Below, piece after piece: positions 8,755 to 17,710 of a stretch of DNA of 64,000 nucleotides. The notes under the pieces were generated by a model. It was not told the origin of the DNA, did no database searches, and saw only the letters and a list, made by a program, of their open reading frames with translations. How positions within the stretch are numbered: the stretch's first letter is position 1; every line of letters starts with the position of its first letter. The translations under genes and the position numbers were made by a program. The stretch is from Brucella thiophenivorans (GTDB taxonomy: Bacteria; Pseudomonadota; Alphaproteobacteria; Rhizobiales; Rhizobiaceae): contig NZ_NNRJ01000049.1 in NCBI RefSeq assembly GCF_002252445.1, positions 1-64,000 on the forward strand, read 5' to 3'.

Positions 8755-11700
8755 ATGGCACAGTTTTTCATTGGACGGCCCATCTTTGCCTGGGTCGTTG
8801 CAATTTTCATCATGCTTGCGGGCATCATCGCAATTCCGATGCTGCCTGTTGCGCAGTATCCGAATGTTGCGCCGCCCCAAATCACTGTCTCAACTTCTTT
8901 TCCGGGTGCGTCGCCAGAGGATATTTATCAGAGTGTTACACGGCCCATTGAGGAAGAACTCAATGGCGTCAGTGGTTTGATCTACTTTGAATCAACGTCA
9001 GACTCTTCTGGTAGCGTATCCATCAATGTCACCTTCGCACCGGGTACGAATTCTGCGGAAGCCTCCATCAATGTTCAGAACGCCATTCGTCGTGTTGAAG
9101 CGCGACTTCCTCGCGTTGTAACGCAGCAAGGCGTTCAGGTCGAAGAAGCCGGCTCAGGGTTCTTGATGATGGTCGCGCTTGTTTCAAGCGATGGCAACAC
9201 GGACGTAATTGGACTTGGCGACTATCTAAACCGAAATATTGTTGGAGAAATTCGCCGCGTGGACGGCGTCGGGAAGGCTCAGGTTTTTGCCAGCCAGCGA
9301 GCTATGCGTGTCTGGATTGATCCAGACAAAATGGTCGGCCTGAACATATCCGTCAGCGACATCAACGACGCAATAACCGCTCAGAATGCACAGGTCGCTG
9401 CGGGGCGAATTGGCGCGCAGCCGAACCCTATCAATCAACAGATCGCCGCAACGGTCCTCGTAAAGGGACAACTGACATCAGCAGAAGAATTCGGATCAAT
9501 TGTTTTGCGGGCAAACGCTGACGGTTCTTCTGTATTGTTGCGCGATGTTGCACGTATTGAAGTTGGTGCCGAAGGCTATAATTTCTCGACGCAGATCAAC
9601 GGGCAACCCGCAGCTCTTGTTGGTGTGCAGCTGGCACCAACGGGCAACGCTATGGCAACGGCGGATGCTGTGCGCGAAACTATGGAGGGGTTATCTGGCT
9701 ATTTCCCTCAAGGGATAGAGTATATGATCCCTTACGATACGTCGCCCTTCGTGAAAGTTTCTATTGAAAAGGTTCTTTATACACTCCTCGAAGCCGTGGC
9801 GTTGGTCTTCGTCGTCATGTTCCTTTTTCTGCAGAACTTTCGCTATACAATCATTCCAACAATTATCGTGCCAATAGCCCTACTGGGCACGTGTGCAATT
9901 ATGTACGTGTCAGGTTTCTCGCTCAACGTGCTCACGATGTTTGCAATGGTTCTTGCTATCGGCATTCTCGTCGATGACGCCATCGTCGTGGTCGAGAACG
10001 TCGAACGTATCATGGCGGAAGAAGGGCTGTCGCCCAAAGAAGCCACAAGAAAAGCCATGACCCAGATTTCCGGCGCCATCATCGGTATTACGACGGTTTT
10101 GACGGCCGTGTTTGTCCCTATGGCCTTTTTCCCGGGTGCTGTTGGCGTCATCTATCAGCAATTCAGTTTGACGATGGTGGTTTCAATTCTCTTCTCGGGC
10201 TTCCTAGCGCTGTCGCTGACACCGGCTCTTTGCGCGACTTTTCTAAAGCCGATCAAAAAAGGCCATCACGTTAAGAAAGGCTTTTTCGGCTGGTTTAACC
10301 GCAAGTTTGATAGCACAACCAACGGCTATACCGGTTGGGTGACTTATATCGTCAAGCGTAGCGGACGGTTTATGATCATTTACGTTGCAATTGTTGCAGG
10401 TCTTGCATACGCGTTCATGCAACTTCCTTCATCGTTTCTGCCAAATGAAGATCAAGGCTTTGTCATTGTTGATATGCAGGCGCCTGCAGAGGCCAGTGCC
10501 AATCGTGCAATGAACGTCACTGATCAGGTTGATGCAATCTTTGCTGAAGAACCGGCCGTTGATCGTCGCACGATGATCCAGGGCTTCTCGTTCTCGGGTG
10601 CAGGTGACAATGCGGGTCTGGCTTTCGTTACACTAAAAGACTGGTCAGAACGCGATGCGGATAACTCAGCCGATGCGCTTTCTGCGCGCATGAATGCCAA
10701 ACTGTTCCAGATCCGCGATGCGATTGCATTTGCACTATCACCGCCTCCTATTCAGGGGCTTGGTACAACCGGCGGCTTTGAGTTCCGTTTGCAGGATCGC
10801 TCTGGTGCGGGCACGGAAGCGCTTGCAGCTGCGAGCCAGCAATTGTTGGCTGCCGCAAATAAAAGCCCTCTTCTGGTGGGCGTTCGCATCGAAGGCATGC
10901 CGGATGCGGCACAGCTCAATCTGGATATAGATCGCGAGAAAGCCAATACTTTCGGTGTCACTTTTGCGGCGATCAACCAGACGATCTCGACTAATCTTGG
11001 CTCCGCATACGTTAATGATTTCCCTAATGCAGGTCGCATGCAACGCGTGACAATACAGGCGGATCAGGAAAAGCGTATGGGGCCGGATGATCTGCTCAAT
11101 CTGAATGTTCCCAATTCTAATGGCGGAATGGTTCCAATTCGTTCATTTGCGACAGTTGAGTGGAATAAGGGGCCTGCTCAGGTTGTCGGCTACAACGGCT
11201 ATCCGGCTGTGAGAATAGGCGGCAATGCAGCTCCGGGCTACTCGTCCGGTGCCGCAATAACGGAGATGGAACGACTTGCAGGTGAGTTGCCTGACGGCTT
11301 CGGTTATGAGTGGTCGGGCCAGTCATTACAGGAAATTCAGTCGGGATCGACTGCTCCAATATTGGTCGCTCTGACAATCCTCTTTGTCTTTTTGCTTCTG
11401 GCTGCGCTTTATGAAAGCTGGTCCATCCCGCTTTCGGTCATGCTGGTTGTGCCGCTTGGCGTTATTGGCTCGGTACTCGCTGTTATGCTTCGGGACATGC
11501 CCAATGATGTGTATTTCAAGGTAGGTCTGATCACGATCATTGGTCTGTCCGCTAAAAATGCAATTCTCATTATCGAGTTCGCCAAAGATTTAAGAGCAGA
11601 AGGTAAACCATTGCTGGAGGCTACGATTGAAGCCTGTCGCCTGCGTTTCCGACCCATCTTGATGACATCTCTCGCCTTTACTCTTGGTGTTGTTCCTTTG

Positions 11701-11892
11701 GCGATCGCTTCAGGAGCAAGTGCGGCAAGTCAGAATGCGATTGGTACCGGCGTGTTGGGTGGCATGATCTCAGCTACGGTTCTTGCGATTTTCTTTGTGC
11801 CGGTATTTTTCGTTTTCATCATGAGCATCTTTGATCGCTCTCGTACTAAAGAGAACATCAGCGAGACAAAAGAAGAGACGAACGCCGTATAA
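8755..11892 (+). CDS. RND efflux pump permease subunit (AcrB/BepE-like, HAE1)
   Basis: A 1045-residue proton-driven inner-membrane drug exporter, full length for the HAE1 family. The N-terminus MAQFFIGRPIFAWVVAI forms TM1. The proton-relay pair is present in TM4 (GILVDDAIVVVENVER, about residues 403-418), and the TM10 Lys in GLSAKNAILIIEFAKDL. Two large periplasmic loops follow TM1 and TM7. The pair with the adaptor and TetR gene suggests multidrug or toxic-lipid efflux; substrates cannot be read from sequence. A perfect 10-bp hairpin follows the stop. Confidence 0.95.
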   Translation: MAQFFIGRPIFAWVVAIFIMLAGIIAIPMLPVAQYPNVAPPQITVSTSFPGASPEDIYQSVTRPIEEELNGVSGLIYFESTSDSSGSVSINVTFAPGTNSAEASINVQNAIRRVEARLPRVVTQQGVQVEEAGSGFLMMVALVSSDGNTDVIGLGDYLNRNIVGEIRRVDGVGKAQVFASQRAMRVWIDPDKMVGLNISVSDINDAITAQNAQVAAGRIGAQPNPINQQIAATVLVKGQLTSAEEFGSIVLRANADGSSVLLRDVARIEVGAEGYNFSTQINGQPAALVGVQLAPTGNAMATADAVRETMEGLSGYFPQGIEYMIPYDTSPFVKVSIEKVLYTLLEAVALVFVVMFLFLQNFRYTIIPTIIVPIALLGTCAIMYVSGFSLNVLTMFAMVLAIGILVDDAIVVVENVERIMAEEGLSPKEATRKAMTQISGAIIGITTVLTAVFVPMAFFPGAVGVIYQQFSLTMVVSILFSGFLALSLTPALCATFLKPIKKGHHVKKGFFGWFNRKFDSTTNGYTGWVTYIVKRSGRFMIIYVAIVAGLAYAFMQLPSSFLPNEDQGFVIVDMQAPAEASANRAMNVTDQVDAIFAEEPAVDRRTMIQGFSFSGAGDNAGLAFVTLKDWSERDADNSADALSARMNAKLFQIRDAIAFALSPPPIQGLGTTGGFEFRLQDRSGAGTEALAAASQQLLAAANKSPLLVGVRIEGMPDAAQLNLDIDREKANTFGVTFAAINQTISTNLGSAYVNDFPNAGRMQRVTIQADQEKRMGPDDLLNLNVPNSNGGMVPIRSFATVEWNKGPAQVVGYNGYPAVRIGGNAAPGYSSGAAITEMERLAGELPDGFGYEWSGQSLQEIQSGSTAPILVALTILFVFLLLAALYESWSIPLSVMLVVPLGVIGSVLAVMLRDMPNDVYFKVGLITIIGLSAKNAILIIEFAKDLRAEGKPLLEATIEACRLRFRPILMTSLAFTLGVVPLAIASGASAASQNAIGTGVLGGMISATVLAIFFVPVFFVFIMSIFDRSRTKENISETKEETNAV

Positions 11893-11901
11893 TCAAATCA
11901 T

Positions 11902-11927
11902 AAGGAGCGTATGTTTGTACGCTCCTT
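11902..11927 (+). terminator. Stem-loop after the RND operon
   Basis: AAGGAGCGTA and TACGCTCCTT form a perfect 10-bp stem around a 6-base loop, 10 bases past the pump's stop codon. No T-run follows, so it may act as a weak or factor-assisted terminator or as mRNA 3'-end protection. Confidence 0.6.
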
Positions 11928-12180
11928 AGCCTTCTGAAAAAATGGTGATAGACATTTGCTCCGCTGCCCTCGCAGCTTTACTATGTCTGCACCGATATAC
12001 ACATTTATCTCTCTGAAATTTGGGGCAAAACTCCAAACTCAGCCGTTGATTTTTAACGTGATTACGCTGCCTCACACCTGCGTTTCGTCGGTGCTGATAC
12101 GCTCTGGCCGCCGATCTGCCGGTCCTGCCCGAAAACAATTGCTCCTAAGCTGTGCCAACACGATTCCGAAGGAGTATAGA

Positions 12181-13932
12181 ATGCGCGGCGCGGATATTTT
12201 GGTCCAAATGTTGATTGGCTATGGTGTGGAGACAATCTTCGGGGTGCCGGGCGATACCAACGTGCCATTATATGAAGCGCTACAGCAGCGTGAAGGAGAG
12301 ATCCGCCATATCATGGCCCGAGATGAACGCTCTGCGGGTTATATGGCCGATGCTTATGGACGGTTTACCAACAGGCCTGGTGTTTTTGAGTGTCCTTCTG
12401 GCGCAGGCGCGATGTATTCGCTGCCACCCGTCGCTGAATCAAACGGCTCGTCCATCCCTGTTATCCTGCTGACCATCGATATTCCGCTGCCTGGGGAAGG
12501 GCGTGGTGTTCTCACCGAGCTTGATTGTGCCAAGCTTTTTGAGCCGGTGACCAAGCTTTCTGTACAGGTAAAATCAGCCGATAAATTACCCGAAATCATT
12601 CGCCGCGCGTTTCGCGTCGCCTGTTCCGGCAAACCCGGCGCGGTACATCTTCAGATCCCTGAAGATATGCTTCTTGCTGAGGTTGATCCCGAACGAATTT
12701 CTCTCCATGTTGAAAATGAGTGCAAAACATTCCCCGCTTTCCCAACTCTTCCGCCCAAGCAGAAACTGCATGAACTTTTAGAACTGATTGCCAAGGCTGA
12801 GCGCCCGCTCATTGTGGCGGGCGGTGGCGTTAATCGCGCCAGAGCCGGTGAGCAGATTTCGCAACTTGCAGAAAAATACAACATTCCCATGTGCACAACC
12901 ATGACGGGGCAGGGCGCTATTGATGATGATCATCGTTTGGCCATTGGTGTGATTGGTGACAATGGTTACCATCCCCATGCCAATTGGGCGCTGGAACATT
13001 CCGATTTCACATTGTTTGTCGGATCGCGCATCGGTTCTGTGGTGACGATTGGCTGGACATTTCCCAAGATTACACTCAATCGGCGTTTGGCCCAGATCGA
13101 TATTTCGCCGGAAATCATGGCCAATAATTACGAGAACCTGCTCTCTGTTCAAGGAGACGCTTTGTTGGTCCTCGAAGAATTATTGCAGATTGAGCTGACA
13201 ATCGAGCCTAAGAAGCACGATGACTGGATTGAAGACTTAAATGCTCACCGGCGTATTTTCTGGGAACATGCTGAGGAAGCTTTGAACGACGAGCGTATTC
13301 CTTTGCGTCCCGAACGTGTTGTGCGCTCCTTTAATAAGGCACTCAGTCAGTCGGGCCAACCAGCACTAATCTATTCAGACGCGGGCACACCGACACCTTA
13401 TATGACCCGCTTTCTCAAGATCAATGACCAAGAAACCCGTTTTGCCATTCCGCGCGCTTTTGGCGGATTGGGTTCGGCTTTGCCTGCAACTGTTGGCGCA
13501 TGGCGTGCAGACCCCGATAAGCGACCAATCGGACTGTTTGGTGATGGCTCCTTTGGCATGACAGTCGGTGAATTAGAAACGCTGGTGCGATTACAGGTGC
13601 CCGCGCTTCTGATCTTGTTCAACAATGCGACATTTGGCTGGATCAAAGGTCTGCACCGATTAAAGGGTCATAATCAGTGTTTCGGGGTCGATTTTCTGGC
13701 GCCAAAGGGACAGGCCATTGCCGAAGCCTATGGTCTGAAGGCATGGACTGCCAGAACCGCCGATGAGGTTGATCAAGCGATGGCTGAAGCCTTCGCGTGG
13801 AAAGATGGACCGTGCTTCATTGATATTCATGTTGAATCAATCGCTGATCGGGTGCCGCCCGTTTATTCATGGCTTTTGAAACGCGGCGAAGATCCTCTCA
13901 ATCTAACGCCAACTGAACGTAGCTATATTTAA
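12181..13932 (+). CDS. Thiamine diphosphate-binding enzyme, acetolactate synthase large-subunit-like
   Basis: A 583-residue ThDP-dependent enzyme of the acetolactate synthase/benzoylformate decarboxylase superfamily. The PYR domain has the activating Glu in the IMARDERSAGYMADAYGR block (about residues 40-58), a central FAD/DHAP-type domain follows, and the PP domain has the ThDP/Mg motif GDGSFGMTVGELETL ending in NN. An in-frame extension upstream to 11956 exists, but the ATG at 12181 has AAGGAGT 7 bases before it and starts the conserved fold (MRGADILVQMLIGYGVETI). It sits convergent to a LysR gene and just ahead of an amino-acid uptake cluster. It is unlikely to be the housekeeping IlvB; it may act on a 2-oxo acid produced by the neighbouring oxidases, which is inference. 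Confidence 0.85.
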   Translation: MRGADILVQMLIGYGVETIFGVPGDTNVPLYEALQQREGEIRHIMARDERSAGYMADAYGRFTNRPGVFECPSGAGAMYSLPPVAESNGSSIPVILLTIDIPLPGEGRGVLTELDCAKLFEPVTKLSVQVKSADKLPEIIRRAFRVACSGKPGAVHLQIPEDMLLAEVDPERISLHVENECKTFPAFPTLPPKQKLHELLELIAKAERPLIVAGGGVNRARAGEQISQLAEKYNIPMCTTMTGQGAIDDDHRLAIGVIGDNGYHPHANWALEHSDFTLFVGSRIGSVVTIGWTFPKITLNRRLAQIDISPEIMANNYENLLSVQGDALLVLEELLQIELTIEPKKHDDWIEDLNAHRRIFWEHAEEALNDERIPLRPERVVRSFNKALSQSGQPALIYSDAGTPTPYMTRFLKINDQETRFAIPRAFGGLGSALPATVGAWRADPDKRPIGLFGDGSFGMTVGELETLVRLQVPALLILFNNATFGWIKGLHRLKGHNQCFGVDFLAPKGQAIAEAYGLKAWTARTADEVDQAMAEAFAWKDGPCFIDIHVESIADRVPPVYSWLLKRGEDPLNLTPTERSYI

Positions 13933-13934
13933 GC

Positions 13935-14849
13935 TTACGACGCCACAGACAGAGAATGTCTGTGGCGTTTTGCTTCTGCAATAAATCCATCGCGAAACAG
14001 GCGAACATTTTTTGAACCCTGACGCGCCTGCGCAGCACAGAGAAAATAGCTTTCTCCCGATGTTTGCACACGATCAAGCGCAAGCTTTAGTTTTCCGGAC
14101 CGCAACTCCTCCTGTACGAATATTCTGGGCGCTATGGCGAGCCCCATACCAGCAACAGCACACTCGATAATAACGTCATGCGTTGGCAGGCGCGGACCAA
14201 AAATGCGCTTGTTGTAATGAATACCCGCACCACGCAGCCAGTGCAGCCAGAGGCTTGGCCGGTTTGAATTCTGAATCAGCGGAAAGTCGAGCAATTCGAC
14301 ATCTCCAGCCACCCCGTTTTCAGGCACAAGATCGGGTGAGCCGATAACCACAAGTTCTTCCGGGAAAAGCAGATGGCTGCGGACATTCGCCCAATTTCCA
14401 ATGCCGCGCAGTACGGCTAGATCGAGATCGGACTTGCTCCAGTCGAGATCATGTGAGCAGGGAAACACTTCAAACCATATTTGCGGATAGGTTCGGGCGA
14501 AGGTGCTTATAATGTGAGGCGCCCATTTCCGCATAAGCGTCGGCGGCAGGCCAACTTTGAGCAGGCTTTGCGTTTTGTAACCACGCACTGCATCCATCGA
14601 CACTTCTTCGAGCTTTGCAAGAATACGTGCGACTTCTTCGTAATAGCTTTGTCCTTCTTCCGTCAAAACCAGCCGTGGCCCGGCACGTTCAAAGAGCTTA
14701 AGCCCTAGAAAAGCTTCAAGATTTTGAATCTGCCTGCTGACGCCGCTCTGTGTCATGCCAAGATTCTCAGATGCACGCGTGAAACTCAGATAGCGTACGG
14801 ACGCATCAAAAGCGTGCAAGGCGGAAAGAGATGGAAGAAAGCGGCGCAT
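13935..14849 (-). CDS. LysR-family transcriptional regulator
   Basis: A 304-residue LysR regulator. The winged helix-turn-helix occupies residues 1-65 (LSALHAFDASVRYLSFTRA, then LGMTQSGVSRQIQNLE), followed by a periplasmic-binding-fold effector domain. Its N-terminus resembles the GcvA/AmpR branch (LP.L.ALHAFDA..R). Divergent from the Lrp-type gene at 14963 with 113 bases between, and convergent with the ThDP enzyme. Likely targets are the flanking amino-acid cluster or the ThDP gene; the effector is unknown. Confidence 0.85.
   Translation of the reverse strand: MRRFLPSLSALHAFDASVRYLSFTRASENLGMTQSGVSRQIQNLEAFLGLKLFERAGPRLVLTEEGQSYYEEVARILAKLEEVSMDAVRGYKTQSLLKVGLPPTLMRKWAPHIISTFARTYPQIWFEVFPCSHDLDWSKSDLDLAVLRGIGNWANVRSHLLFPEELVVIGSPDLVPENGVAGDVELLDFPLIQNSNRPSLWLHWLRGAGIHYNKRIFGPRLPTHDVIIECAVAGMGLAIAPRIFVQEELRSGKLKLALDRVQTSGESYFLCAAQARQGSKNVRLFRDGFIAEAKRHRHSLSVAS
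13941..13967 (+). terminator. Intrinsic terminator inside the convergent LysR 3' end
   Basis: CGCCACAGACA and TGTCTGTGGCG form a perfect 11-bp stem with a 5-base loop, followed by TTTTGC. It begins 9 bases after the ThDP-enzyme stop and is simultaneously coding for the last residues of the LysR protein on the other strand. Confidence 0.85.
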
Positions 14850-14915
14850 GGTTTCCCTCAGATTTCAATCATGATTTTAATTCATGCTTAATCCATTTTT
14901 CAATGCTTTTATTTG

Positions 14916-14938
14916 ATGAGAAAGGGCCGCATTCTCAT
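14916..14938. promoter_or_regulatory. Inverted repeat in the LysR/Lrp divergent promoter
   Basis: Perfect 7-base arms ATGAGAA and TTCTCAT are separated by 9 bases and end 24 bases before the Lrp-type ATG. This is a good size and place for autoregulation by the Lrp-type protein or binding by LysR. Function is inferred from position. Confidence 0.45.
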
Positions 14939-14962
14939 AAAAAATAAATATAAGGGAACACG

Positions 14963-15427
14963 ATGGACTACGGTGATAGCATCGACCGAAATCTGGTCAG
15001 TATCCTGGAAGAGAATGCACGGCTTCCTGCAAGCGAATTGGCCCGGCGCGTCGGGCTTGCCCGATCAAGCGTTCAAGAGCGCATAGGCCGTCTGGAGCGG
15101 CGCGGTGTTATATTGGGCTATCGTGCCATTGTTCGTCGGGCAACGGACGATAACAGCATTTCTGCCTATTTGTTTATCACGGCCGCACAGCGCATCGCAC
15201 AACGTTTGTTTGCGACATTGCGTGCTTATCCGGAAATCCTTACGGCGGATGCGATCAGTGGACCGGCCAACATTATGTGCCGCGTGCATGTCGGCTTTCT
15301 CGAAGACCTTGAGGCTTTGATTGAAGAGCTGGCACAGATAGAAGAGATCGAGAACGTCAGTTACTCGGTGGTACTTTCCAATAAATTTAATAGAGAAAGC
15401 AGCCTGGCGCATTCAAGTGCACAATAA
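14963..15427 (+). CDS. Lrp/AsnC-family transcriptional regulator
   Basis: A 154-residue feast/famine regulator: N-terminal helix-turn-helix (residues 8-60, NLVSILEENARLPASELARR, VGLARSSVQERIGRLERRGVI with the typical G-YRA continuation) and a RAM-type effector domain at about 65-145. The start has AAGGGAAC upstream. It leads, by 27 bases, an operon with an amino-acid binding protein, so it most likely senses the transported amino acid and controls this cluster. A symmetrical ATGAGAA/TTCTCAT site lies just upstream. Confidence 0.88.
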   Translation: MDYGDSIDRNLVSILEENARLPASELARRVGLARSSVQERIGRLERRGVILGYRAIVRRATDDNSISAYLFITAAQRIAQRLFATLRAYPEILTADAISGPANIMCRVHVGFLEDLEALIEELAQIEEIENVSYSVVLSNKFNRESSLAHSSAQ

Positions 15428-15454
15428 TGCTCGGTCAAAAAAGAGGGAAACAAA

Positions 15455-16288
15455 ATGAACAGACGTAAGTTTATCCAGACAACGCTTATGGGCGGTACTG
15501 CTATCATGCTTGCACCCGGACTTTCCTGGGCTGTCGAAGAAGGTGTGACGCTCAAAGCGATCAAGGATCGGGGTGCGTTACGCATTGGCGTTTTTAACGG
15601 TACCCCGCCCTATTATCAGAAAAATCTTGCAACCGGCGAATGGGACGGCTTCTGCGTTTCCATGGGCCGCGACTTGGCCGAAAATATCGGTGTCCCGTTG
15701 GAAATGGTCGAAACCACTTGGGGTAACTCCGTTATGGACCTTCAGAGCGGCAAAATCGATATCATGTTTGCTCTGAGCAATAATCCTGAACGCGCGAAGA
15801 CTGTCGATTTCACTGAAGCGATGATGGACAATGTCTTCACCATCATCACCAACAAGGACCGCGACGTCAAAACGTGGGAAGAACTGAACAAACCGGAAAT
15901 CCGCGTCACGGTTGATCTTGGTTCTACGCAGGACCTTTTTGCCCGTAAAACATTGCCCAATTGTACGCTCGTCGCGCTCAAAGGTGCGGATGAAACCGTT
16001 ATTGCCCTACAATCTGGTCGGGCCGATGCCATCGTGCAGGTCGCACTGATGTCTGTGGTAACAGCGCACAAGCTGGGTGACAAATTTAAAGTGTTTGTTC
16101 CGGAGCCATTGGATAGCCAGCCAACGACGATTGGTGTGCGTAAAGACGAAAAAGGCGAATTCCGCGACTACGTTGATGTCTGGCTGAAAAAGCGTCGCGA
16201 GGAGGGCAAGGTCAACGATTGGATCGTCGGCAGTCTTTCGCTTGTTGGCGTGCAGCCATCTGATCTGCCGCCAACGCTGAAATTCTGA
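15455..16288 (+). CDS. Amino-acid ABC transporter substrate-binding protein (SBP family 3)
   Basis: A 277-residue periplasmic receptor for a polar amino-acid importer. The N-terminus MNRRKFIQTTLMGGTAIML with cleavage near LSWA looks like a Tat-type or Sec signal (RRKF). The mature part has SBP_bac_3 features: GALRIGVFNGTPPYYQ, WDGFCVSMGRDLAENIGV and IDIMFALSNNPERAKTVDFTEAM. A GAGGGAAA ribosome site precedes the ATG. It opens the uptake part of the operon, followed after 13 bases by a racemase-family gene rather than by the permease. The ligand is not determinable; an acidic or D-amino acid is plausible from the neighbours. Confidence 0.9.
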   Translation: MNRRKFIQTTLMGGTAIMLAPGLSWAVEEGVTLKAIKDRGALRIGVFNGTPPYYQKNLATGEWDGFCVSMGRDLAENIGVPLEMVETTWGNSVMDLQSGKIDIMFALSNNPERAKTVDFTEAMMDNVFTIITNKDRDVKTWEELNKPEIRVTVDLGSTQDLFARKTLPNCTLVALKGADETVIALQSGRADAIVQVALMSVVTAHKLGDKFKVFVPEPLDSQPTTIGVRKDEKGEFRDYVDVWLKKRREEGKVNDWIVGSLSLVGVQPSDLPPTLKF

Positions 16289-16301
16289 CGCGTCAATCGT
16301 C

Positions 16302-17015
16302 ATGCAGTTCGAGCAAAAATCACTCGGTGTCATCATGCTTGACACCGGCTTTCCCCGTCCGCCCGGAGATGTCGGTAATCCGGCATCTTGGGAAATGCCG
16401 GTCCGGTTCCAAAAGGTATGCGGAGCATCGCCCGATAAAATTATTCGTCAGGGTGGCGCGGACTTGATTGAAGACTTCGTCAGGGCCGGGGAGGCTTTGA
16501 TTGCTGTGGGTTGCAGTGCGCTTGTGACTTCATGCGGTTTCATGGCACGGCACCAAGGCACATTGAGTGCAAAGCTCTCGGTGCCGATAGGCACTTCAAG
16601 CCTGCTCCAGTTGCCAATGGTCAGCAGACTGATTGGCCCGCAGCGCAAGGTCGGCGTAATCACTTATGACGAAGTCAGCCTTGATGATGCGATCCTTATG
16701 GCCTGTGGAGCCGACATTCAAACACCGCGCATTGGCATGCCGAATGGCGGTGCGTTTCGCGAGTTGATTGAGGGGAACGGCGATTATGATCGCATCGCCC
16801 TGGAAGTGGAAATCATACAAGCGGCGCAAGAGCTGAAATTACGCGAACCTGATCTTGGTGCCGTTGTGCTTGAATGCACGAATATGCCGCCATTTGCACA
16901 AGCAGTGTCAAGAACATGTGGCTTTCCGGTTTTCGACGTTCTGTCGCTTGGACACTGGCTGTTCAGCTCAACCTCTGCCCGTGCCTTTGCCGGAATGTCA
17001 GAAAGAGTGAATTAA
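16302..17015 (+). CDS. Aspartate/glutamate racemase-family protein (copy 1)
   Basis: A 237-residue member of the cofactor-independent Asp/Glu/hydantoin racemase superfamily. The two catalytic-type cysteines are visible in VTSCGFM (about residue 73) and LECTNMPP (about residue 191), as expected for two-base racemisation. It is about 240 residues like its paralogue at 19891-20616, sharing the MLD..FPRP.GD.GN N-terminal block. It lies between the binding protein and the permease of the same importer; its TAA overlaps the permease ATG (TAATG). Substrate is unknown; some superfamily members are decarboxylases or isomerases instead. Confidence 0.8.
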   Translation: MQFEQKSLGVIMLDTGFPRPPGDVGNPASWEMPVRFQKVCGASPDKIIRQGGADLIEDFVRAGEALIAVGCSALVTSCGFMARHQGTLSAKLSVPIGTSSLLQLPMVSRLIGPQRKVGVITYDEVSLDDAILMACGADIQTPRIGMPNGGAFRELIEGNGDYDRIALEVEIIQAAQELKLREPDLGAVVLECTNMPPFAQAVSRTCGFPVFDVLSLGHWLFSSTSARAFAGMSERVN

Positions 17016-17671
17016 TGGACTATCAATGGGATTTTTCCGGCCTGTGGCAATATCGGGGATTGTTTCTCCAAGGTCTGGCCTACACCGTCGGTTTCACATT
17101 TATAACAGTGATCTCCGGCATATTCGTTGGAACGGTCTTCGCTCTTGGCAGGCTTTCCGGCAATAAGATCATCACCGTACCCATTATGACGGTTGTAGAA
17201 GTATTCCGTTGTACGCCGGTTCTGGTGCAGCTTATCTGGTGCTATTACGCGCTCCCGATGCTGATCGGCCTGGAAATTTCGCCAGCAATGGCGGCGTTCA
17301 TTACGCTTACTTTCTATGGCGCGGCATTTTATGCGGAAATCATTCGTGGTGGCATCGTTTCAATTGATGCAGGCCAGTGGGATGCGGGTCGTGCAATCGG
17401 TATGCGCCGCGGGCAGCTTATGAGCAAAATTATTTTGCCGCAGGCGTTGCGTCGCATGGTTCCGCCATTGGTCAACCAGTCCGTGCTTCAGCTTAAGAAC
17501 ACATCGCTTTTGTCGGTTCTTGCGGTGCCAGACCTCTTATACCAAGGCCAGCTTGTCACCTCAGCGACCTACCGACCGCTTGAAACCTACACCTTGATTG
17601 CAGTGCTATATCTTGCAGTTCTCTTCCCTCTGACACGGCTCGCTCATGGGCTTGAAGGCAGGCTGAAATGA
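17015..17671 (+). CDS. Amino-acid ABC transporter permease
   Basis: A 218-residue inner-membrane permease of the His/Glu/Gln/Arg/opine (HEAT-type) importers with about five membrane segments. The EAA-type loop is present (DAGRAIGMRRGQLMSKIILPQALRR). The start is the ATG at 17015, overlapping the preceding TAA by one base; a longer upstream in-frame reading from 16874 lies inside the racemase gene and is rejected. Only one permease gene is present, so it probably works as a homodimer with the ATPase at 17711. Confidence 0.92.
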   Translation: MDYQWDFSGLWQYRGLFLQGLAYTVGFTFITVISGIFVGTVFALGRLSGNKIITVPIMTVVEVFRCTPVLVQLIWCYYALPMLIGLEISPAMAAFITLTFYGAAFYAEIIRGGIVSIDAGQWDAGRAIGMRRGQLMSKIILPQALRRMVPPLVNQSVLQLKNTSLLSVLAVPDLLYQGQLVTSATYRPLETYTLIAVLYLAVLFPLTRLAHGLEGRLK

Positions 17672-17710
17672 TGAGCCGCATGAAGCAAGTAATCGTTGGG
17701 GAGTTTAGCC

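Noticed and set aside
11956-12180. 75-codon N-terminal extension of the ThDP enzyme
   Set aside because: A strong ribosome site and the family's normal N-terminus are at 12181; the extension has no family-like residues.
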